Translations under genes and position numbers: made by a program | Part shown: in pieces, positions 26,438 to 32,882 of the stretch | Numbering within the stretch: position 1 is the stretch's first letter | Layout: each line of letters opens with the position of its first letter | The notes under the pieces: generated by a model | The model's database searches: none | What the model was told of the DNA's origin: nothing | What the model saw: only the letters and a program-made list of their open reading frames with translations | NCBI GenBank assembly: GCA_034440615.1 | Contig: JAOTOM010002909.1 | Span: forward strand, 59,615 to 123,614 | Length of the DNA stretch: 64,000 nt | Direction: 5' to 3' | Source of the DNA: Ashinkailepas kermadecensis | Lineage: Eukaryota; Arthropoda; Thecostraca; Neolepadidae

Positions 26438-29400
26438 AGGCTCTGGAAACTTACCTTGGCACTGGCCAGTTTTTCCCAGCGAGGTGTCAGGTAGAAGTGT
26501 ATGCCGTCCATATAGCCGGGAAGCGTGGCGGCACGAACTAGTAGACACACCAGAATCAGGTACGGGAACGTCGCCGTGAAGTACACCGCCTGATGGGTCA
26601 GAAGGCACACCAGCTGCATCAAGCACCGGCATACCGCCGAGAAGTACACCGTCTGTCAGGTCAGACGAAACACCAGCTGCATCAAACACCGGCATACCGC
26701 CGAGAAGTAAACCGTCTGTCAGGTCAGACGACAATCCAGCTGCATCAAGCACCGGAATACCGCCGAGAAGTACACCGTCTGTCAGGTCAGACGGTACACC
26801 AGATCAGCGCCAGGGAAAGGAATATCACTGTGAAGTACACCGCCTGATTGAAGGTCGGCAAGGCAAGTACTATGCACACAGAGTGCATTTCAACTATCAT
26901 TCGACGACAAAATGGAAAGTCTTCGCCCTTTTGGTAGCGATTTCATCTATTTTTCCTGTTTGGAAGTCTGGCTTGGTTAACGTTGACATTACTATTATTT
27001 TGTCTTTCCATTCAACATCGTCACATTTTTTCTCCGTCCGCTATGGATCTGGTAAACCACACGAAATTCCTTTCCTGCTGAATTTTCCTACAAAAGCATG
27101 CATTACCTTTACTGATTACTGATGATCCATAACCTGGAAAAAAGTGGGTACGGGTGGGTACATTTAGGTGCAATCTGGTATGGCGAATTTTTTTTTCGTT
27201 GGCATCGATATATATAAGAAAACTGGCGGACGACCGGAAGCGCCCTAGCGTTGCCAACATGGATGGTGAATATAATAGCATGATTAGAACTGCAACTGCA
27301 ACACCAAATGTTGTACCTACAACACTAAAATGTTCCCAAGGTACAATATTTCGGATACATTGCACAAGTACAAACCAGCTCTAAATTACAATCATATAAC
27401 GTCATTTGCTGAGCAAACGTCATGCCTTTTTTTGGAATCGTTACGTTGGGGACTATGTGCTTCTAACCCTCTATTCCCTCTATTCACCACATGGGGAAAT
27501 TCTGTCAGGTTTCCGGATGGCTTTCCCACTTGAAATAATCCATGGTCTGTCTTTCTCATCGATTGTAAAATTACTGAGAGGGTACCAGAGTTTGCAGATG
27601 TAAGCAAAACACCCACCAATATTTGGATCGCATTGGCTATGTTATCCGGCATGGCCCGTTCACTTTCAAAAACTTGGTCATTTGTCAGCGCTGATTCGGC
27701 AGTGCATGCTGCTTCACCCAAACTCAGGCGTTTCTCATCCTGCCCGAACCACGTCTTGGATGCGGTATTCCACCATGAGCATGGCACATTACCTTGCCAA
27801 AACTTTCGACGCCTTTGAGCAGCGCTAGAAAGACGAGGGTCCAGGCAGTCAACAGACAGAGCACCAGCTTCCACTTCATCTCGCCTGTGTCGTGAATGCC
27901 TTCCGTGATGCCCAACATGAAGTTACTGCAACACAGGGAAATCACAGCATAACGCGCCGAATAATACACAGTCCTACGACGCGGGATGCACGTGGTTAGT
28001 TTATCTCAGCAGGAATACAGGATAGCAGCCGATGAACACGGGCTACTCTGGCGGCCACCAGTCGCATTAACGGTGCAGCCGCCCTCCGCCAAGATGGCGC
28101 TCGGTGACCGCACGCGTGAGAACGATAACCCAATGACGTCAATGGCAGCTAGGCTCGTCTCAGTAGCCAGCACACATTTGCCTCCGGTCGTGACGTCATC
28201 GAGCGTCAATAAATGACGTAAGCTCACGGCCGCCCCAGACATGTTCTGACTCATCACAGGTGGGGTGTCAAAAGTTCAACTTCACCATTCGACACTGAGC
28301 TGACTAAACATACACCTCCAAACCCCGACACAGAGCTAGCTTAGTATTCCTCCCCTCCCCGACACCGACCTAACCTGGTATCCCTTCCCCATCCAGATAT
28401 CGAGCATACTTGGCATACCCCTCCCGCGACATAGAGCTAGCCTTGTACCACTTCCCTCGCCCTACATTGAGCGAATCTCACACCATTTCCTCAGCCCGAC
28501 AACGAGCTATCTAGATACATCACTTCCCCGTCATTGAGCTCACATAATATCTCTTCCCTACCCCTACATCGAGCTGGCTTATTCCTTCCAGCAGCCTTTT
28601 TGGAAGATTTCGTACCCGACATTAACCCTTTCCGGCCTTTCCGGTCATATCCTCACTGTCTCGGGGTGGGGGTCGATACATACCGCCTTCTAATATCCAA
28701 ACTAAGCGTCACACGAAAACGAAAGAAGTGTCATCGGAAGGCGCTCGACGAGTAGGGTCCGAAACCACTCCAAACTTTTAGCTCCAAAAGTGACGTCACT
28801 AGGGGGGGGGGGGTCTATGTGATCACGACTGACATTGTTTTTGGCTCTGGGGAGTTAATTTTGGGGGATATTAAAAAAAAAAAATATTTGGAATCAGAAA
28901 AGGAAGGCGAAATCGACCATGGCCCTAAAATTTTCGCCCATCCCAAAATCAACATTTTATTCATATATTATTTTCAAAACTTGTAGTTTTCAATTTTCCT
29001 TTTTTTATAATGGGTAGAGTGAACCGCAAAACCTTGAAGTCAATTTTCCATGATCAAAAATGCTTATTTTAGCCAGAATCTTTGATTTTAGTCCTAATGG
29101 GTAAATATGCGAAAGTAATAAGTCATCAAAAGCAAAAAAAATAAAAAAGTTATCTGGAGCGTTTTGTTTCATCCCTAAAGATAAGCAAACGCTGAAAGTT
29201 TCATTTAAATATCTTTGTCCTTTAAAGCGTGACGACGGGTTTAATTTTTTGGAGGTGACCTCACTTGAACTTGACTAACTCGTTGGCCCTAAATGCGCAC
29301 AACATGCCAAATTGATGTGGGAAAAGGTATGCCAAATTTCGGTGCGGCACCGCACGCCGTTCTTTCACTGTCCGCGAAAAACCTTGGGGGGGGGGGGGGG

Positions 29401-31513
29401 AGGGCGCAAATCAAACCCCCCCCCCCCGAGACGGCGCGGGTTAAGCTAACTTAATGTCCCTACACCTATTCCCACATGGAGATGACGTGGCATTACTTCC
29501 CCGCTCCGATACCAATAGAAGCGCTGATCGATGAGAAACAGCCGAGTAACCGAAGAGGCACGGAGGTTTTTAACGATTGAGTGAACCAGTCATAAGCGTA
29601 TTTATTGCCTGTCTTGAAGCCTCTCAGATTCGTATTATTTGCTTGTGTTACAAAATGTGCTCACAACATTGTCTCGTACGCATTAAGCGCTGACATGACA
29701 TGGCTTACATCATTGTTAAGCCTGCTTTGCTCTTTCCCACGTCACCAACACTTTTCACATGTTGCCATCAGCAGCGATAGATTGAATGATCAACATCGAA
29801 TAAACGTGACGTACATTATTTAAATTCACGCAATTGCACGCCATTCGATTCGCAGGAACATCCGTTCGCTTTAATTAATAGAGCGGATTACGCACTATGA
29901 CGATGCAGTCCCCATCATGTGTTTGCTTTTATTCTATCATGTGTTGGCAATTATTTTTGGTTGCTTGCGTTGGCTGCTTGGCGTTTCTGAGTTATGGAGA
30001 ATATACCTAGCACAATGATTTTAATTAAGAGAACTTCATATAATTCGACCACCAAAAGGGTCTCACCTGAGAGAAGCATATTGTTTTTTTTTGTGTAGTT
30101 TTCAATGGTAGCAAGCAAACGCGTTAAGTTGCTTCAACTTCACGCAAAAATGATGCACGAAATTCACGCTAAAAGGCACCTGTTCAACTTGCTCCCGGTG
30201 CACTCATACTGAGCTCGTAATACATTATATCATGCTTGTGCATAGCGAACAGTACCGATAATGTGATATAGAGTAATGCAATTTCGCAGACTTTGTACAC
30301 CATTCAAATAGCGAGAAAATATTACACAGAAAAGACATTGTGTGCCTGTGATAGTTTAGTTCATGCTTTTGGTTGGTAGGGATATATAGTAATTTCATTT
30401 AACAGAACTGGCATCATTCCTCCGCAATAAAAATGCACTAACTTCCATAAAACCATACAAAAACATTTTATCCTGTTTGTGATATTTTTACCAGAGCATT
30501 TCTGGTAACATGAAATTATTTGTACATGCCAGGGACGGCCCTTGCCGGCGGTCTCCATCAGAAGGGCATGGGCGGTCCCGGGCTTTAGCCATACACAGTT
30601 GGTTGGCCTTTGTTGGTTGGCTTTAGCCATACACAGTTGGTTGGCCTTTGTTGGTTGGCTTTGGTCATACACAGGTGGTTGGCTTTAGTATACACAGTTG
30701 GTTGGCTTTAGTCATACACATTTGGTTGGCTATAGTCACACATATTTGGTTGGCTTTGGTAATACACGTTCACGAATGAACTTATCGTTTATTATGCACG
30801 TTCTTTACCAATGTGTACGCAGTAAAAGTCAATTGTTGGACCCAAGGAAGAGGTAGGGTTCACGTTCCTCCACGCCATTGCAGCCGATGACATGGAATCC
30901 TATTCAAGTTTCATGAACAGCTATAATGAAAAGATGCCCCTTGAATATCCGGATCTTCTCACGTCCTGCCAGTGGCCACTTTGATTGTTGATTCTGGTGC
31001 AAACAATTGCGTCTATTTTCGCTATCTGACCTTTCGTTGAAATAGAGGGATACTCAGAGCTTACCAAGTGACATTTTTTCAAACATACAAGTCATATGTT
31101 CATCATCACCTTCCTGACGTAGTCACACCCACCGATTGAACAACCAAAAAAACAATACGAAAGCTGCTTTAACCGTTGGATTTGAAGCCGCAATGCACAC
31201 TGCACAGGATGTGTTCATTTTCATCCAATAGCATGTGCAATCCACCTCAGTTCACGCCCTTCTTTCCCACAAAAACCGCTACGGTGCTGTTTGACCCCGG
31301 AACTGGGGCATACCGAATCAGACACATGGCGCTCTGGTGCCAGAACGCACACTCACTGGAAAAACTCGTCGGCCGGCATCTTGCGGTTGCTGGCGGTGAC
31401 ATTGAGCAGATGCCAGGAGGCGTTGTCCACCTGATCCCGGAAGAAGCACACGCCCGTCGAGTTGAGAAGACCTCCCATTAGCGTGCAGTTCTTGGTGTCG
31501 AACCGGCGGCATG
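8045..31513 (-). CDS. SLC6 glycine transporter-like gene, 11 exons, 5' part missing
   Basis: Eleven minus-strand exons (31357-31513, 27793-27925, 26455-26589, 21131-21234, 20506-20630, 19542-19725, 12546-12627, 11360-11545, 10119-10292, 9733-9850, 8045-8196) join with matching phases at every junction into about 515 residues. The product is a plasma-membrane Na+/Cl--coupled amino-acid transporter of the SLC6 family. It covers extracellular loop 2, TM4-TM12 and the C-terminal tail. Glycine is the likely substrate: YNKFHNN after TM6, GTQF followed by an ETIV helix in TM8, LMDNYA in TM10 and WGPAL..HR in the tail are all features I recall from vertebrate GlyT1/GlyT2. The chloride-site Asn and Ser of the N-C-F-T-S motif in TM7 are present. 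TM1-TM3, with the core Na+ and substrate residues, are not seen. Family assignment is firm; substrate is inference. Confidence 0.93.
8197..9067 (-). other. intron sequence, no further feature seen
   Basis: Proximal part of the intron between the 9733 exon and the putative terminal exon. Short open frames on both strands are not recognisable. Confidence 0.4.
9068..9532. repeat. 37-bp minisatellite, about 12 copies
   Basis: The unit is GGTCGCTTGGAGGTGAGAGG then TGGGGCAGGATGGGAGC, with GATTGGTGC variants that alternate in a higher-order pattern. It lies in the last intron of the transporter. Read on the minus strand it has no stop codons, which extends the tail reading frame artificially to 9059. 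Confidence 0.98.
9733..9850 (-). CDS. SLC6 exon: proximal C-terminal tail
   Basis: Encodes [20 protein letters not shown], then [26 protein letters not shown] just after TM12 is what I recall from glycine transporters. The acceptor is GTGCCCGCAG and the donor CAAAG|GTGAGG, leaving phase 1. The frame stays open far past this donor, into the 37-bp minisatellite (down to 9059). I chose the donor because it is near consensus and because a phase-compatible tail exon exists downstream. Confidence 0.85.
10119..10292 (-). CDS. SLC6 exon: TM11-TM12
   Basis: 58 codons, phase 0 at both ends. It encodes [50 protein letters not shown] and DDELSVTE. The Y.PL.Y..Y.FP.WA...GW pattern is characteristic of SLC6 TM11-TM12. 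The acceptor is GTTTCTCAG and the donor GAG|GTGAGA. The open frame extends further upstream, but the clean acceptor and the fit to the previous exon fix this start. Confidence 0.94.
10293..11359 (-). other. intron between the TM10 and TM11 exons
   Basis: Ordinary intron sequence. No tandem array adjoins the acceptor at 10293. No other feature was seen. Confidence 0.6.
11360..11545 (-). CDS. SLC6 exon: TM10-TM11 start
   Basis: 62 codons, phase 0 at both ends. It encodes [53 protein letters not shown] and [23 protein letters not shown] is a strong SLC6 signature between TM10 and TM11. The acceptor is CCACACCCACAG and the donor ACG|GTACGT. Three partial copies of this exon's 5' part plus its acceptor lie tandemly upstream (11546-11835). 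Confidence 0.95.
11546..11835 (-). repeat. exon-derived minisatellite, about 80-bp unit, 3-4 copies
   Basis: The array starts at the TM10 exon acceptor. TCAGCTG, the junction between exon start and acceptor, recurs at 11542, 11621, 11701 and 11785. Each unit contains exon-like sequence (CACGATCAGCGCCGAGAACG) and the intron stretch GTGTGGAATAGTGCGTCACG. The copy farthest from the exon retains GGCGTAGTTGTCCGTCAG, so it keeps about 50 bp of exon start plus an intact acceptor. Confidence 0.92.
11836..12545 (-). other. intron between the TM9 and TM10 exons
   Basis: AT-rich intron sequence with no recognisable repeat or open frame apart from the neighbouring array. Confidence 0.6.
12546..12627 (-). 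CDS. SLC6 exon: TM9
   Basis: A short exon of one base plus 27 codons. It encodes [18 protein letters not shown] and GSGGLYILT, equivalent to TM9 and the start of TM10. The C completes the split Thr from the previous exon. The acceptor is ATTCCCTCAG and the donor ACG|GTAAGT. A 68-bp minisatellite abuts the acceptor, and its unit contains a similar TTCCCCCAG. Confidence 0.92.
12628..12955 (-). repeat. acceptor-linked minisatellite, about 68-bp unit, 4-5 copies
   Basis: The unit includes GTTACCGGACACGTCAAGGT, CACAGCAGCAACACCATCGG and GCCTGTGGCAGGACTGGGGG. It begins at the TM9 exon acceptor. On the minus strand every unit carries GTAACGTTCCCCCAG, close to the real acceptor GTGACATTCCCTCAG, so the splice-site region was part of the amplified unit. 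Confidence 0.93.
12956..14975 (-). other. intron sequence, no gene seen
   Basis: Part of the 6.9-kb intron between the TM8 and TM9 exons. AT-rich; no tandem structure or homology was noticed. Confidence 0.5.
14976..15950 (-). pseudogene. decayed non-LTR retrotransposon reverse transcriptase
   Basis: Minus-strand fragments in broken frames follow the order of a LINE reverse transcriptase. [11 protein letters not shown] (about 15700) is the NYRPI region. [10 protein letters not shown] (about 15460) is motif A, with the catalytic Asp. [19 protein letters not shown] (about 15200) is motif C, with YADD changed to YAND. Motif B is missing between 15320 and 15440, and frames shift between blocks. 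The SGVG...NH.LYADD style suggests a CR1/Jockey-like clade. It is dead, and lies in an intron on the same strand as the host gene. Confidence 0.82.
15951..17280 (-). other. intron sequence with one small tandem repeat
   Basis: Apart from the 39-bp repeat at 16401-16517, no feature was seen. Confidence 0.45.
16401..16517. repeat. 39-bp tandem repeat, 3 copies
   Basis: GTCATTGTGCAGGGAACTGC followed by CCACGGACCTAGGAATATT occurs at 16401, 16440 and 16479, nearly identical. Confidence 0.97.
17281..18860. repeat. 35-bp minisatellite, about 45 copies
   Basis: The unit is AGATATCGACAGTCACAGGA then GTGTGGACATCAGTC. A common variant reads GGGCATACATC in place of GGACATCAGTC. Variant order repeats over several hundred bases (17961-18250 resembles 18250-18500), indicating multi-unit duplication. 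It lies in the large intron between the TM8 and TM9 exons. The unit lacks stops in several frames, hence spurious open frames. Confidence 0.98.
18861..19541 (-). other. intron sequence downstream of the TM8 exon
   Basis: AT-rich. No feature beyond the donor of the TM8 exon. Confidence 0.5.
19542..19725 (-). CDS. SLC6 exon: TM8
   Basis: Two bases, 60 codons, two bases. It encodes [20 protein letters not shown], the TM8 stretch [18 protein letters not shown], then [15 protein letters not shown] and QRLRKHHT. The GTQF version of the Na2-site segment resembles GlyT1 as I recall it; most SLC6 members have DSQF or DSMF. The acceptor is GTGTGGTTGGCAG and the donor CAC|GTGAGT. A 64-bp minisatellite made of this junction starts immediately upstream. 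Confidence 0.95.
19726..20218 (-). repeat. exon-derived minisatellite, 64-bp unit, about 8 copies
   Basis: The array starts at the TM8 exon acceptor. GACCGGGACCTGCCAACCAC, spanning exon start and acceptor, recurs every 64 bp. Each unit contains about 35 bp of exon (CCGCCTCCAGGTAGGTGATA then CACGCCAGACCGGGAC) and the intron side CTGCCAACCACACCCGTGTC. Units are almost identical, implying recent or ongoing turnover. The copied exon piece carries CAGGTAGGTGATACAC where the functional exon has GGGTAGGCGATAAACG. Confidence 0.97.
20506..20630 (-). CDS. SLC6 exon: TM7, chloride-site helix
   Basis: One base, 41 codons, one base. It encodes [20 protein letters not shown], then [20 protein letters not shown]. 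The Asn and Ser of N-C-F-T-S match the TM7 residues that bind chloride in eukaryotic SLC6 proteins, so the transporter should be Cl--dependent. The acceptor is CTGTCGCAG and the donor CAAG|GTGAGG. No tandem repeat abuts this exon. Confidence 0.95.
20631..21130 (-). other. intron between the TM6 and TM7 exons
   Basis: About 500 bp with no repeat and no other feature. Confidence 0.6.
21131..21234 (-). CDS. SLC6 exon: TM6, substrate-site helix
   Basis: 34 codons plus two bases. It encodes [19 protein letters not shown] and [15 protein letters not shown]; the split Arg is completed in the next exon. This is the unwound TM6 that contributes to the substrate and Na+ sites in SLC6 transporters. The Ser in FFSLS sits where I recall vertebrate GlyT2 having Ser and GlyT1 having Gly. 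The acceptor is TGTGTTCGCAG and the donor CAG|GTAGTG. A roughly 100-bp minisatellite begins in the polypyrimidine tract. Confidence 0.95.
21235..21545 (-). repeat. acceptor-abutting minisatellite, about 100-bp unit, 3 copies
   Basis: CACAGAACCGTCCAGTCACC recurs at about 21242, 21343 and 21443. The first copy lies inside the polypyrimidine tract of the TM6 acceptor. The unit does not include the AG or any exon bases. Confidence 0.95.
21546..22030. repeat. degenerate CAGAACCATCCAC repeats
   Basis: A looser array of short motifs (ACAGAACCATCCACCATCAC, GTCATCATTCATCCGACC) continuous with the 100-bp array. It includes a 21-bp subarray at 21890-22020 (CACACGGTCACAGAACCATC). Confidence 0.85.
22031..22455 (-). 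other. intron sequence, no feature seen
   Basis: Non-repetitive AT-rich sequence between the 100-bp family array and a MITE. Confidence 0.4.
22464..22665 (+). mobile_element. 202-bp hAT-like MITE with exact 8-bp target duplication
   Basis: The ends are CAGAGGAACAGCCAAGG (left) and, in reverse complement, CAGTGACGCAGCCAAGATTT (right). GTGATAGC flanks it on both sides (22456-22463 and 22666-22673). An 8-bp target duplication and CAG.G-type ends fit the hAT superfamily. The inner sequence TAGATTTTCACCTCGCAAAA is shared with 32362-32554 and, inverted, with 35306-35514. Non-autonomous. Confidence 0.9.
22674..23304 (-). other. intron sequence, no gene supported
   Basis: A minus-strand open frame at 23001-23252 contains [19 protein letters not shown]. 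It has no family resemblance I recognise and no place in SLC6 between TM5 and TM6. Confidence 0.35.
23305..23634. repeat. 30-bp minisatellite, 11 copies
   Basis: The unit is CGGCCGTGGTGCGGCAGCAG then TTGACCGAGA, with GGACGTGATG variants. GC-rich. It lies in the 5.2-kb intron between the TM5 and TM6 exons. Confidence 0.98.
23635..26290 (-). other. intron sequence; possible tRNA-like SINE trace near 24120-24220
   Basis: Mostly AT-rich unique sequence. On the minus strand GGTTCGATCCC (24148-24158) resembles a Pol III B box. It follows a weak A-box-like stretch and precedes a 10-bp hairpin (GTCGAATGCT/AGCATTCGAC, 24121-24146). This could be a degraded tRNA-derived SINE. No tRNA cloverleaf can be formed. 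Confidence 0.3.
26294..26440. repeat. 10-bp AACCTATATA repeats and (CT)n(CA)n tract
   Basis: CTATATAACC-type units occur at 26308-26342. An uninterrupted CT run followed by CA lies at 26399-26437, about 17 bp downstream of the TM5 exon donor on the minus strand. Confidence 0.9.
26455..26589 (-). CDS. SLC6 exon: TM5
   Basis: Exactly 45 codons, phase 0 at both ends. It encodes [20 protein letters not shown] (TM5), then [18 protein letters not shown] and [15 protein letters not shown] and the LPG..GI.FYLTP stretch are diagnostic of SLC6 and close to glycine transporters. The acceptor is CCCATCAG|GCGGTG and the donor AAG|GTAAGT. A 63-bp minisatellite starts at the acceptor and carries decayed copies of it (see 26581-26860). 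A (CT)n(CA)n tract lies just past the donor. Confidence 0.95.
26590..26860 (-). repeat. exon-derived minisatellite, 63-bp unit, 4 copies
   Basis: The array starts at the TM5 exon acceptor. GTACACCG-type junctions recur at 26581 (the real one), 26644, 26707, 26770 and 26835. On the minus strand each unit carries CAGACGGTGTACTTCTCGGC, a decayed form of the real CAGGCGGTGTACTTCACGGC. The outermost copy (26796-26840) retains CAATCAG|GCGGTGTACTTCAC and a longer exon-like frame. Confidence 0.93.
26861..27792 (-). other. intron between the TM4 and TM5 exons
   Basis: Unique sequence with no recognised feature beyond the neighbouring array. Confidence 0.5.
27793..27925 (-). CDS. SLC6 exon: TM4
   Basis: One base plus 44 codons. 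It starts with [18 protein letters not shown] and continues with TM4 ([18 protein letters not shown]), then KGVESFGK. The acceptor is CCTGTGTTGCAG and the donor AAG|GTAATG. The pattern of tryptophan before TM4 and KGV..SGK after it is standard for SLC6. No minisatellite abuts this acceptor. Confidence 0.93.
28081..28230. promoter_or_regulatory. CpG-rich CRE cluster with YY1-like site
   Basis: Two perfect CRE palindromes TGACGTCA (28134-28141 and 28191-28198), a half-variant TGACGTAA (28214-28221) and a YY1-like CCAAGATGGCG (28089-28099) occur within 135 bp of CpG-richer sequence. It lies in the intron before TM4. It may be an internal promoter or enhancer, or a mobile-element promoter. The motifs are seen; function is inferred. 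Confidence 0.4.
28287..28592. repeat. degenerate 34-bp minisatellite, about 9 copies, interrupted by a MITE
   Basis: The diverged unit is roughly CCGACATCGAGCTAGCTTGG then TACCCCTTCCCTC. It resumes after the inserted element, at about 29441-29510. Divergence shows this array is older than most in the window. Confidence 0.75.
28626..29440. mobile_element. 815-bp piggyBac-like MITE at a TTAA site
   Basis: The termini are TTAA|CCCTTTCCGG on the left and GGCGCGGG|TTAA on the right: a TTAA target duplication and CCC ends, as in piggyBac elements. Joining the flanks (CCGACA-TTAA-GCTAACTTA) rebuilds a unit of the surrounding 34-bp minisatellite, which defines the empty site. Inside is an inverted pair of a 15-G run (29386-29400) and a 12-C run (29416-29427). 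No transposase frame, so non-autonomous. The inverted terminal match is short. Confidence 0.72.
29445..30575 (-). other. intron sequence, no gene seen
   Basis: After the last decayed minisatellite units (to about 29510) the sequence is AT-rich and without recognisable features. Confidence 0.5.
30580..30768. repeat. TTGGTTGGC tandem repeat, 24-bp core
   Basis: GGCTTTAGTCATACACAGTT GGTT-type units repeat about seven times with insertions of CCTTTGTTGGTT. Confidence 0.92.
30769..31356 (-). other. intron sequence downstream of the loop-2 exon
   Basis: Unique sequence; no feature was seen. Confidence 0.5.
31357..31513 (-). CDS. SLC6 exon: extracellular loop 2 (first visible exon)
   Basis: Encodes the glycosylated second extracellular loop: [34 protein letters not shown] and PADEFF. 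Four Asn-X-Ser/Thr sites (NCT, NST, NAS, NVT) and several cysteines fit a loop with a disulfide and N-glycans. The acceptor follows a branch-like CTAAC and ends in CTGCAG; the donor is CCA|GTGAGT. It begins with the last two bases of a codon and ends with two bases (CA), completed by T in the next exon. This is the most 5' exon I can identify. Its upstream partner must end in phase 1 and should carry TM3. Confidence 0.9.
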
Positions 31514-32353
31514 CTGCAGCAGTTAGAGTCCGGTCAGATCATATTGCCATAAAAACTCAATGTGGCGTTATAACCCGGTCATGGCGTACAGTTACACAGC
31601 CACCGCCACACACGTGGCGGTGACACCACATCTTCAGTTTCCGGGTGGTGTCAAGCCCCACGTGCGCACGAACGATTTTATGTTAGAGGGGTAATCAGTG
31701 ACTGTCTTATGTCCCCTTATTCACGTAGAAAACTCATACTTCCGTAACTTTGGTTCTGGAGCTCTAAAATTCTTTGCTTCTATTTTCTCGGTCAACATTT
31801 TTAGTTCAGGTGCTCGAAAGCTCCCAGTCTTATGCTCCTACCTAACCCAGACACACGGAGCGGACCGCTTCACCTCCCCGTCGTAGTCAAAACAACGTTT
31901 TTTTTCACGGTCATACAATTGTATGTAAACACGCGGGTCCCATACTTTTAGAACTTTACATGTTGGTTTTCACGCCGCACAAATGGCTATAGCTATTGCT
32001 GGCTATTGCCATACAAAAACATTATATTCCGCACGTATTAACCCAAGCCGCAATGAAGATGATCGTTCCAGCACCAGCATGGAGGAAGATAAAAATAATG
32101 TTTCCTGTTGTGCAATACACCATGCAAGTACCATACCTGCACAACCCTTTCAAAGGTAACACAACTTTAAGAACAGGTCAGACAGGGAGGCTGACCCACT
32201 TGTCGGACACACCGCGGGCCATGGTAGCATTGGCCGCAGCGGAGGCGCGCCCGATAAACCTGCCTAGCACCGTCCGGCGAGTCCAGCCACCACATTCAGA
32301 AGTTCGTGATTGCCGTATTTTCCCGACGTTTCCCAGCTTTTCAGGTGGGGTCG
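31514..32353 (-). other. upstream intron or flank, no exon recognised
   Basis: The preceding SLC6 exon (TM3, ending in phase 1) was looked for here and not found. Confidence 0.5.
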
Positions 32354-32361
32354 GCCCGCAC

Positions 32362-32554
32362 CAGAGGCGCAGCCAAGGAAGGGGAGTGGGGTGGGGGCCC
32401 GACCCCCTTAACAACCAAAAATTTACTGGGTCGAACAAGAACTCTTTGAGATTTTCACCACGCAAAACCAGAATTTTCGATGCGCTTCGCGCGCCGAAAA
32501 CGACCTTTGTTTCATCACATTTTTTTGTCGGCCGTCCCCTTTAAGAAAATCCTG
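32362..32554 (+). mobile_element. 193-bp hAT-like MITE, same family as 22464-22665
   Basis: Begins CAGAGGCGCAGCCAAGG and shares GATTTTCACCACGCAAAACC and the CGCGCCGAAA region with the 22.5-kb copy. The right end reads AAGAAAATCCTG. Flanks GCCCGCAC and GACCGCAC match at 7 of 8 bases. The right terminus appears shortened from CAGTGGCGCAGCCAGGATTT to CAGGATTT. Confidence 0.78.
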
Positions 32555-32639
32555 GACCGCACCGAAACAGTATCAGCTGGGCTTCCGACCCCAGGAATTC
32601 CCGCGGCAGCGACGCTCATGGTCAGTCAGACCAGACAGC

Positions 32640-32820
32640 AACACAGCATCACCGCCACACAGCCGTGCGGACAATGTCTGGTGGTCATGACCACGGACCG
32701 TACGGTCGGACTCGAATGGTCCCACAACCACACAACAGTGCAATGTCCGGTGGTCATGACCACGGACCGTACGGCCGGACTCGAATGGTCCCACAACCAC
32801 ATAACAGCACAATGTACAGC
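32640..32820. repeat. 68-bp tandem repeat, two copies
   Basis: CAATGTCTGGTGGTCATGAC plus the following CACGGACCGTACGG.CGGACT is repeated once. Confidence 0.9.
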
Positions 32821-32882
32821 CGCTAGATGGCCAGACGGTAAATGCTACATCGACCGTTAATTCCGACGCGAGTACCGGCAGT

